Assembly: GCA_002317475.1 (NCBI GenBank)
Contig: DCIS01000181.1
Coordinates: 1,923 to 12,450 of the forward strand
Origin: Prevotellaceae bacterium UBA1720
Lineage (GTDB): Bacteria; Bacteroidota; Bacteroidia; Bacteroidales; Bacteroidaceae
DNA: 10,528 nt
Direction: 5' to 3'
Part shown: piece after piece, positions 4,287 to 10,528 of the stretch
Numbering within the stretch: the first letter of the stretch is position 1
Layout: each line of letters starts with the position of its first letter
The notes under the pieces: model-generated
The model's input: only the letters and a program-made list of their open reading frames with translations
Told to the model about the DNA's origin: nothing
Databases searched by the model: none
Made by a program: the position numbers and the translations under genes

Positions 4287-7115
4287 CTATTCCTCAGGCA
4301 TCATCACGACGGTAATCTGATTGCCCGATTTGAGGATCTTCTTGGCCATGGCGGCAAGATCCTTGCTCTGGATGCCTTGAATGGTCTGACGTGCATTAGT
4401 GTAGCAGTCCTCACCGTCCTCAACATAGGTGCGGAACCAACTGAGCCAAGGTCCATTGAGACGCTCTGCCTCGTCGATATTCTTCAGTTCGTATTCCTTG
4501 ATCTTATCCAGGTACTTGGCATCTACGCCATTCTCGGCCACATCTGCTATGATCTGGTTGGCAACGAGGAGGGCAGAGTCGCAAAGCTCGGGTTTCACAG
4601 GCAGGACAATCTGCAAGAGTGACTGATACTCCTTGAGGTGCACACGGCGCAGACCACCACTGACAGAGACGCTGTAGGCAGCACCCATCTCCTCGCGGAT
4701 AGTCTCAAGGCAACGCATATCGAGTGCCTGACCCAGAATGTCGGCAATGGCACGCTCACGTGCATTGTTCTTGGCCTTTGCAAAAGCTGCTACAAGGGCA
4801 TAGCACTGAGGTTGTTCCTGCTTCTGACGGAAGCGGTTCTCGCGCTTACCTGGCTTCATATCCAGACCATCCTCGTACTGCTTATCAGTACGTTTTACAA
4901 CGGGCAAGTTAGCCAGATACTGGCAAGCCATGGTACGGATAGAATCCTCGTCAAGATTACCGATGAAGTAGAACGAGAAATCGCTGGCATCAGCAAAACG
5001 GTCAGCGTAAATCTCGAGGGCACGGTCGTAGGAAGACTTCTCAAGGTCCTCCTCCTCCATGATAACGAGCAGAGGATCGTGGTTGTAGATGGTCTGCTGA
5101 ATGCTGTCCTGGAAGGCAGTCATAGGACTGGCATGACGATTGTGCAAACTCTGACGCTTGGCAACAAGGGCACTCTCCACAGCCTCATTGTCACGATAGA
5201 GAGGCTGGAAATGCAGATAAGCCAACTCAAAGAGCGTGCGTATATCCTTGGGCACACAACTGCCCGAAAGACCTTCGGTATAAGTGCCGAGCGAGGGCGA
5301 GCAAGAAGCCTGTACACCAGCCAAAGCCTTGCTCAACTCATTACTGGTGAAGTTTCCTAAGCCCGAAGCACCGATATAAAGACCCATATTGGACAGGGTA
5401 TAACGGTCATTGCCCTGCTGATAATAACGACCTGTACCACCCTTGCTGGTGGCAGACATGATGATCTCATTGTCCTTGTAGTCGGTCTTCTTATAGTACA
5501 CCTTCACACCATTGCTGAGTTGCAGTTCGGTGAATCCAAACTTCTGAGCTTTCTCCTTCTTGATGGTACCAGGAGTGGGCAGTTCGGCTATCAAAGGTTC
5601 GTTCTTGACATTATCTACCCATGGAGTCAGGTCCATCTGCTGAGCAGCATGCACATTGGCTAAGAGCTGCGCCTCGGTAGGTTGTACGAAACCTTCCTTG
5701 TCGGGATTTATGGCCAGGATGACAAGGTTGGTGTCAGTAAGACTGACGAGCTGCTTGAAGAGATCGTTGACCGTCTCTACCTGAATCTGAGACAGAAGGG
5801 CATTGTAGAGCTGATACTCCATCTCTATGCCAGGCATAGGCTCGTGCTCAATGAAATGCTGCACACACTCCTGGATGTAAGCATCACTCTGACGCTTGTC
5901 ACGATTCTGGTACATACTCTCTATGCTGCTCTGCAACTCACTGCGCATACGCTGGAACTCGGTGGGAGTGAAGCCGAACTTTGCAGCACGGTAAACCTCA
6001 GCCATTACGGCCTTCATAGCCTCGTCTGTTTGTTCCTCCTTAGGTACAATACTTGTATTGAAGGCAAAAGTCTTCTTGGCCACGAGATACTCGGCATCTG
6101 AGACACCTGCCTGAAGGAAGGGGGTCTCTGGCTTCTGCATCATCTCCTGCAGGCGGATATTGAGCATACTGGTACCCATCATCTTCAGCAGACTGGCAAC
6201 TAAGCCAGGTACAGTGTTCTTCATCTCATCAGGAACAAGCTGCTCGTGCTTGGTCATCACCTCAATCATGGTCATGTGTTGTTCAACGTCCTTGTCAGAT
6301 ACCACGATAGGTTCAGCATTGTCAGGAACACCATAGTATTCACGTACTGTAGGATTCTGAGGCATCTGAATAGGGTTGAAGAGTTCCTTGATCTTTGCCA
6401 CGGTACGCTCAACATCCAGATCACCCACCACGATAATGGCCTGTTGATCAGGACGATACCACTTCTCATAGTAAGTACGCAGAGCCTCCGGTTTGAAGTT
6501 GTCAATCACCTCCATCGTACCAATGGGCAGACGACTACCAGGACGTGTCTCAGACATCAGTTTGGGCAACTGACGCTCATAGATACGCTGGGTAGGCGAA
6601 CTACTCATGCGCCACTCCTCGTGGATGACACCACGCTCCTTGTCAATCTCCTTGGGGTCAAGGGTAAGATCGTGACTCCAGTCATGCAGAATGAGCAGGA
6701 CAGAGTCGACTGTTGCCTCGCGCGCAGTGGGTACATTATTTATATTATAGACGGTCTCGTCAATGCTGGTATAGGCATTGAGCTGCTCACCAAACTTTAC
6801 ACCGATAGACTCAAGATAACGGATGACCTGATTCTCTGGGAAATTCTTTGTACCGTTGAAGCACATATGCTCCAGAAAGTGAGCCAAACCGCGCTGGTCG
6901 TCCTCCTCAAGAACAGAACCAACCTTCTGTGCGATGTAGAAGTTGGCCTGACCCATGGGATATTCGTTATGGCGTACATAATAGGTGAGACCATTGGGCA
7001 GGGTGCCAATCGTGGTCTGAGGGTCAGTAGGAAATTGTTCAAACAACTGCTGATCCTGTGCCTTCACGCCCAGCGAAAGAAAAGCGAGAGAGGCAAGTAA
7101 AAGTTTTTGCTTCAT
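4287..7115 (-). CDS. Secreted M16 family zinc metallopeptidase (insulinase/pitrilysin-like)
   Basis: A 942-residue zinc peptidase built from two M16 halves, as in the large periplasmic peptidases of Bacteroidota. Residues 1-19 (MKQKLLLASLAFLSLGVKA) form a signal peptide with a cut before Gln20, so it acts outside the cytoplasm. The inverted zinc motif H-x-x-E-H is HFLEH at 79-83, with the third ligand Glu160 in ERGVIHEEW, exactly 76 residues after His83, the spacing expected for M16. The first catalytic half spans about 30-250, the first inactive-type M16_C domain about 205-400. The second half (about 540-930) lacks an HxxEH motif and closes the clamshell. Substrates are probably peptides. 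It lies downstream of dsbD on the same strand. The gap was likely 12 nt before the mobile element inserted, which suggests co-transcription. I see no promoter of its own within the element. Confidence 0.93.
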   Translation of the reverse strand: MKQKLLLASLAFLSLGVKAQDQQLFEQFPTDPQTTIGTLPNGLTYYVRHNEYPMGQANFYIAQKVGSVLEEDDQRGLAHFLEHMCFNGTKNFPENQVIRYLESIGVKFGEQLNAYTSIDETVYNINNVPTAREATVDSVLLILHDWSHDLTLDPKEIDKERGVIHEEWRMSSSPTQRIYERQLPKLMSETRPGSRLPIGTMEVIDNFKPEALRTYYEKWYRPDQQAIIVVGDLDVERTVAKIKELFNPIQMPQNPTVREYYGVPDNAEPIVVSDKDVEQHMTMIEVMTKHEQLVPDEMKNTVPGLVASLLKMMGTSMLNIRLQEMMQKPETPFLQAGVSDAEYLVAKKTFAFNTSIVPKEEQTDEAMKAVMAEVYRAAKFGFTPTEFQRMRSELQSSIESMYQNRDKRQSDAYIQECVQHFIEHEPMPGIEMEYQLYNALLSQIQVETVNDLFKQLVSLTDTNLVILAINPDKEGFVQPTEAQLLANVHAAQQMDLTPWVDNVKNEPLIAELPTPGTIKKEKAQKFGFTELQLSNGVKVYYKKTDYKDNEIIMSATSKGGTGRYYQQGNDRYTLSNMGLYIGASGLGNFTSNELSKALAGVQASCSPSLGTYTEGLSGSCVPKDIRTLFELAYLHFQPLYRDNEAVESALVAKRQSLHNRHASPMTAFQDSIQQTIYNHDPLLVIMEEEDLEKSSYDRALEIYADRFADASDFSFYFIGNLDEDSIRTMACQYLANLPVVKRTDKQYEDGLDMKPGKRENRFRQKQEQPQCYALVAAFAKAKNNARERAIADILGQALDMRCLETIREEMGAAYSVSVSGGLRRVHLKEYQSLLQIVLPVKPELCDSALLVANQIIADVAENGVDAKYLDKIKEYELKNIDEAERLNGPWLSWFRTYVEDGEDCYTNARQTIQGIQSKDLAAMAKKILKSGNQITVVMMPEE

Positions 7116-7134
7116 GGATTGTTTACTTTATTTC

Positions 7135-7354
7135 TTATGGTGGGTTCTATAAATTCGCTTTGTTAGATTTTGGATTTATTTTCGAGATTAAAGTGTTAGC
7201 AAGTGAAGGCGCGATGCGAGCATCGCAACTGAGTGCGCTGACAGTTTGAACCGAACCTTTTCGAAACGTCGGAAATGGAAAACCTAAAGATGACAAAACG
7301 ATAGCCCATAAAAATTAACATTCTATCGGTGGGAATTTATAGAACCCACCTTAT
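7135..7354 (-). mobile_element. Miniature inverted-repeat element, copy 2 (212-bp core, TTAT target duplication)
   Basis: The core 7139-7350 has the same 17-bp terminal inverted repeats as copy 1, in the opposite orientation. It is flanked by TTAT on both sides (7135-7138, 7351-7354). TTAT is not palindromic, so this is a true direct target duplication rather than part of the inverted repeat. Against copy 1 it carries about 21 extra bp in the middle (near 7254-7280). The conserved palindrome is at 7211-7226, with a changed loop (GAG side) but an intact stem. It overlaps the last codons of dsbD and supplies that gene's stop codon. It separates dsbD from the M16 gene. Confidence 0.92.
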
Positions 7355-9407
7355 AGTTGTTCTCGCCATCCTGCAGCCATTTCACGAAGGAAGGAATGTC
7401 CTCGTTGTGCGAATAACTGGTATTCAGAGGATGACCCTCGTTATCGAGCAATACGTAGAAAGGCTGGGCATTGGCACCAAACTTGACGCGTTGCAAGTAA
7501 CTCCACTTCTGACCAATGGTACGAAGCTTGGTTTCTTCGCCATTCTCCACTACCACCTGAGGCTCGGGCAGAGGAGTCTTCTCGTCGACATAGAGACTGA
7601 TGAGCACGTACTTCTGACGCAGGATGTCCTTCACCTGAGGATCAGCCCAAACCTTTGACTCCATCTCACGGCAGTTGACACAACCATAACCTGTAAAGTC
7701 GAGCATAACGGGCAACCCCTTCTGCTTAGCATAGGCCATACCAGCCTCATAGTCCAGGAACTCAGCCTCTACGACATCGTCCTTGGCCAGGTTGAAATCC
7801 TGAGTGTTCATTGGGGGAGCGAAGGCACTGACAGCCTTACAGGGAGCACCCCAGAGACCAGGAACCATATAGAGGGCAAAGGCAAAGGAGATGAGTGCAA
7901 GGAAGAAACGGGTGACACCAGTACGGTGATTGATGATTACCTCGCCCATCTCATCATATTCGTCCTCATCGTGTGGGAAACGAATCCAACCAATAAGGTA
8001 AGCACCCAGCAGAGCAAAGATGATGATCCAAAGGCTGAGGAACACCTCACGGTCGAGGATGTGCCACTGATAAGCCATATCAGCAACCGAGAGGAACTTC
8101 AGGGCAAAAGCCAACTCAAGGAAACCGAGGCAAACCTTGATGCAGTTCATCCAGTTACCACTCTTGGGGGCACTCTTCAGCCAAGCGGGGAACATAGCAA
8201 AAAGGGTAAAGGGTAGTGCCAAAGCAATGGCAAAGCCAAGCATACCCACAGTAGGTGCGATGATGTTGCCACTTGTACCCATCTCCACCAAGAGGAAGCC
8301 AATGATAGGACCTGTGCAAGAGAAGCTGACCAATGACAGGGTGAATGCCATGAGGAAGATACTCAGCACACCTGTGGTCTTATTGGCCTTGCTGTCCACT
8401 GCGTTACCCCAACTTGAGGGAAGGGTCAGTTCGAATCCGCCAAAGAATGAGGCTGCAAATACCAGCAACATCAGACAGAAGAAGATATTGAAGACTGCAT
8501 TCGTCGAAAGGTCGTTCAAGGCACTTGCACCAAAGGCTAAAGTGACGAACAGACCAAGAGCTACGTAGATGACGACAATGCTCAGACCGTATGTAATGGC
8601 ATCGCGAATGCCCTTTGCCTTATCATCCTTGTTACGCTTCAGGAAGAAGCTGACCGTCATGGGTATGATAGGCCAAACGCAAGGAGTAAGCAAAGCTATC
8701 AATCCACCTACCAGACCCAGTAGGAAGATGGCCAAGAGACTCTTGTCAGAGGTATTGGCATTAGCTTCGCCAAAGGACTGGAGTTCCTCGATGACGGGAG
8801 TCCAGAGACCAGTGGCATCTGTATCCTGAACAGCGTCTATAGCTACAGTGTCAGCGGCAACAGTATCACAAGGCTCCTCTGCAACCTCTGCTTCGATAGC
8901 ATCCTCTGCTTTGACCTTTTCATCAGCCTTGAGCTCCTCAACCTTAGCCACTGCAGGCTTACCTGTGCCGGTGAATGAGAACTCTACATCAGTAGGGGGG
9001 ATGCAATTCTCATCGTTGCAGGCTCCGTAGGTCAGATAACCACTAACCTCGTAGGTAGGTTCTGTAATGGTGAAGGTCTGCACGAAGGTTGCCGTTCCCT
9101 CCATATAACTGAGTTCCATCTCGAACATCTCATCCATTGCACGATGAATGTTACCCTTAGCCTTCAAGCCACCCTTTGGCTCTACACCCTTCTTCTTTTC
9201 GAGGGTTAACTCTGCCTTGGTAGGACCTCCATCTGGGATATCAACGGAGTATACATGCCATCCTGCATCAATCTTGCCTGTAAAGACAATCTCCACCTCG
9301 GTGTCCGACACCTTGTTTTCCTTTACCGTGAACTTCACGGGAGTTGCAAACTGCGCACAAATAGGCAATACGCAGCAAAGCATCAAAATAGTTAGTAGTT
9401 TCTTCAT
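7323..9407 (-). CDS. dsbD: Thiol:disulfide interchange protein DsbD
   Basis: A 694-residue inner-membrane reductant conduit that carries electrons from cytoplasmic thioredoxin to periplasmic thiol proteins. A signal peptide (1-18) leads to the N-terminal DsbD-alpha domain with its cysteine pair in YGACNDENCIPP (Cys130, Cys135). An acidic, Ala-rich linker (150-220) leads to eight or so membrane helices with the paired cysteines Cys243 in TPCVWPIIP and Cys364 in SFSCTGPIIG. The C-terminal thioredoxin-like gamma domain has the CxxC in GYGCVNCREME (Cys576, Cys579). All six redox cysteines are present. I start it at the ATG at 9407, not an in-frame ATG at 9473, because the latter precedes the signal peptide and overlaps promoter and terminator. 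The last residues, VGSINSHR, and the stop are encoded by the mobile element; the likely native end is ...NNYKK. Confidence 0.95.
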   Translation of the reverse strand: MKKLLTILMLCCVLPICAQFATPVKFTVKENKVSDTEVEIVFTGKIDAGWHVYSVDIPDGGPTKAELTLEKKKGVEPKGGLKAKGNIHRAMDEMFEMELSYMEGTATFVQTFTITEPTYEVSGYLTYGACNDENCIPPTDVEFSFTGTGKPAVAKVEELKADEKVKAEDAIEAEVAEEPCDTVAADTVAIDAVQDTDATGLWTPVIEELQSFGEANANTSDKSLLAIFLLGLVGGLIALLTPCVWPIIPMTVSFFLKRNKDDKAKGIRDAITYGLSIVVIYVALGLFVTLAFGASALNDLSTNAVFNIFFCLMLLVFAASFFGGFELTLPSSWGNAVDSKANKTTGVLSIFLMAFTLSLVSFSCTGPIIGFLLVEMGTSGNIIAPTVGMLGFAIALALPFTLFAMFPAWLKSAPKSGNWMNCIKVCLGFLELAFALKFLSVADMAYQWHILDREVFLSLWIIIFALLGAYLIGWIRFPHDEDEYDEMGEVIINHRTGVTRFFLALISFAFALYMVPGLWGAPCKAVSAFAPPMNTQDFNLAKDDVVEAEFLDYEAGMAYAKQKGLPVMLDFTGYGCVNCREMESKVWADPQVKDILRQKYVLISLYVDEKTPLPEPQVVVENGEETKLRTIGQKWSYLQRVKFGANAQPFYVLLDNEGHPLNTSYSHNEDIPSFVKWLQDGENNYKVGSINSHR

Positions 9408-9428
9408 GATTAAATGTATATTTTGATG

Positions 9429-9459
9429 CAAAGTTACAAAAAAAGAGTGGTTTCCCGAA
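9429..9459 (-). promoter_or_regulatory. Promoter for dsbD
   Basis: On the minus strand TAACTTTG (9436-9429) fits TAnnTTTG and lies 21 bp upstream of the dsbD ATG. The -33 box would be TTCG (9459-9456) with a 19-nt spacer, a weak match to TTTG. The -33 box falls in the loop of the upstream terminator hairpin, so the two signals share DNA. The leader is very short (around 15 nt). Confidence 0.6.
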
Positions 9460-9470
9460 GGAAACCACTC
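9438..9470 (-). terminator. Intrinsic terminator downstream of pckA
   Basis: GAGTGGTTTCC (9445-9455) and GGAAACCACTC (9460-9470) form a perfect 11-bp stem with a CGAA tetraloop. On the minus strand the hairpin is followed directly by a run of seven T (9444-9438). This is a strong intrinsic terminator for the pckA transcript, placed just before the dsbD promoter. Confidence 0.9.
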
Positions 9471-9504
9471 CAAAAAGTATGTGTTTGTAAAGAATTACAA
9501 AATA

Positions 9505-9577
9505 TTACAACTGAGGACCTGCAGCAACGAGAGCCTTATCTCGTTGAGTTAAGGCCGAAGTTGCTTTCGACCCAGTC
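9505..9577 (-). pseudogene. Decayed extra copy of the pckA 3' end
   Basis: Just after the pckA stop codon, the minus strand at 9537-9505 again reads KALVAAGPQL-stop, the same ten residues and stop as the end of PckA, but with different synonymous codons (GCT CTC GTT against GCG TTG GTA, GGT CCT against GGA CCC). The two stop codons are 73 bp apart. Further upstream AACGAG and AACTTCG also recur in order, but small deletions break the frame. The synonymous divergence argues against a recent slip-strand duplication; it fits the leftover tail of another pckA allele after recombination. No start signal; not expected to be expressed. Confidence 0.7.
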
Positions 9578-10528
9578 TTACAACTGGGGTCCTGCAGCTA
9601 CCAACGCCTTACCAGCCTCGTTGGTGGTGTACTTTGCGAAGTTCTTGATGAAGCGAGCAGCCAAATCCTTAGCCTTCTCCTCCCATACAGAAGCCTCTGC
9701 ATAGGTGTCGCGAGGATCGAGGATAGCGGGATTTACGTTGGGCAGAGCTGTGGGAACCTCGAAGTTGAACATAGGAATCATCTTGGTCTCAGCCTTCAGG
9801 ATAGAACCATCGAGGATAGCATCGATGATACCACGTGTATCGGGAATTGAGATACGCTTGCCAGTACCATTCCAACCAGTGTTAACCAAGTATGCCTTAG
9901 CACCTGAAACGTTCATCTTCTTAACCAACTCCTGAGCGTACTTTGTGGGGTGCAACTCGAGGAATGCCTGACCGAAGCAAGCAGAGAAGGTAGGAGTAGG
10001 CTCGGTGATACCGCGCTCTGTACCAGCCAACTTAGCGGTGAAACCAGAGAGGAAGTAGTACTGAGTCTGCTCGGGAGTCAGGATAGATACGGGAGGCAGT
10101 ACGCCGAATGCATCAGCTGACAGGAAGATAACGTTCTTAGCAGCGGGAGCTGAAGAACCGGGCTGGATGTTGTTGATGTGGTTGATAGGATAAGATACAC
10201 GAGTGTTCTCGGTAACCTTCTTATCGTTGAAGTCAATCTTACCATCAGCAGCTACGGTTACGTTCTCGAGAAGAGCGTTACGCTTGATAGCATTGTAGAT
10301 GTCGGGCTCGTTCTCCTTGCTCAGGCCGATAACCTTTGCATAGCAACCACCCTCGAAGTTGAAGACGCCATTGTCGTCCCATCCGTGCTCGTCATCACCA
10401 ATCAGGCGACGCTTAGGATCGGTTGAAAGAGTGGTCTTACCAGTACCAGAGAGACCGAAGAAGATAGCAGTCTCCTTACCGTCCATGTTACAGTTTGCAG
10501 AGCAGTGCATAGAAGCGATGCCCTGGAG
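9578..10528 (-). CDS. pckA: ATP-dependent phosphoenolpyruvate carboxykinase, C-terminal part
   Basis: The last 316 codons of PckA (EC 4.1.1.49), which interconverts oxaloacetate plus ATP and phosphoenolpyruvate plus CO2 plus ADP. In succinate-producing Bacteroidota it commonly runs in the carboxylating, ATP-forming direction. The frame is open to the right edge and begins LQGIASMHCSAN; the 5' half (about 220 codons of a usual 535-540) is outside. The P-loop GLSGTGKTT is at visible residues 25-33; the kinase-2 acidic motif GDDEHGW follows at 44-50 and then FEGGCYAK. MHCSAN includes the His that binds Mn2+. The later block RISIPDTRGIIDAILDGS is also typical. The nucleotide- and metal-binding residues in view are intact. 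It ends in GPQL-stop, followed by a degenerate second copy of its own tail and then a strong terminator. Confidence 0.96.
   Translation of the reverse strand, partial: LQGIASMHCSANCNMDGKETAIFFGLSGTGKTTLSTDPKRRLIGDDEHGWDDNGVFNFEGGCYAKVIGLSKENEPDIYNAIKRNALLENVTVAADGKIDFNDKKVTENTRVSYPINHINNIQPGSSAPAAKNVIFLSADAFGVLPPVSILTPEQTQYYFLSGFTAKLAGTERGITEPTPTFSACFGQAFLELHPTKYAQELVKKMNVSGAKAYLVNTGWNGTGKRISIPDTRGIIDAILDGSILKAETKMIPMFNFEVPTALPNVNPAILDPRDTYAEASVWEEKAKDLAARFIKNFAKYTTNEAGKALVAAGPQL

Noticed and set aside
4638..7100. Long open frames on the plus strand opposite the M16 gene (for example 4638-5360 and 6246-7100)
   Set aside because: They lie wholly inside the M16 gene on the other strand, show no recognisable domains, and their composition follows the codon structure of the real gene. 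They are antisense shadows.
9408..9473. Upstream ATG at 9473 for dsbD
   Set aside because: It would place 22 extra residues before a normal signal peptide and would lie upstream of the predicted promoter and within the pckA terminator.

Overview
The window looks like a chromosomal segment of a Bacteroidota species, most likely Prevotella or a close relative. The clues are promoters of the TTTG / TAnnTTTG type, the lack of clear Shine-Dalgarno sequences, and the gene families present (Sel1-repeat protein with signal peptide, DsbD, secreted M16 peptidase, ATP-type PEP carboxykinase). The genus is an inference from protein style; no ribosomal marker is present.

Layout. 1-357: the start of cysS (minus strand, running off the left edge) and a divergent promoter region. 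358-1722: a MATE-family exporter (plus). 1723-2777: about 1 kb without an intact gene. It holds a probable terminator, a C-terminal remnant of a PIN-domain (VapC-like) toxin on the minus strand, blocks of 11-bp tandem repeats, a C-terminal remnant of a probable outer-membrane beta-barrel receptor on the plus strand, and two near-identical promoter modules 75 bp apart. I see no gene or motif in 2556-2641. 2778-3638: a secreted Sel1-repeat protein, followed by a hairpin terminator. 3762-4016: a promoter and a 56-residue lipoprotein. 4027-4225: a miniature transposable element. 4230-4263: a hairpin terminator. 4287-7115: a two-module M16 metallopeptidase (minus). 7135-7354: a second copy of the miniature element, inverted. 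7323-9407: dsbD (minus). 9438-9470: a terminator overlapping the dsbD promoter. 9505-9577: a decayed extra copy of the pckA tail. 9578-10528: the 3' part of pckA (minus, running off the right edge).

The most informative feature is the pair of miniature inverted-repeat elements. Both have the 17-bp terminal inverted repeat GGTGGGTTCTATAAATT. Each is flanked by its own 4-bp direct repeat (TTAA in one copy, TTAT in the other), so the ends and target duplications can be read to the base. The second copy landed on the last codons of dsbD. Removing it in silico restores an end of ...NNYKK-stop and puts dsbD 12 nt upstream of the M16 start codon. The two genes were therefore probably one operon (cell-envelope thiol reductant supply plus a secreted zinc peptidase), and the element changed the DsbD C-terminus and lengthened the gap. 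The rest of the window is mostly housekeeping. I found no phage, CRISPR or defence system beyond the toxin remnant.
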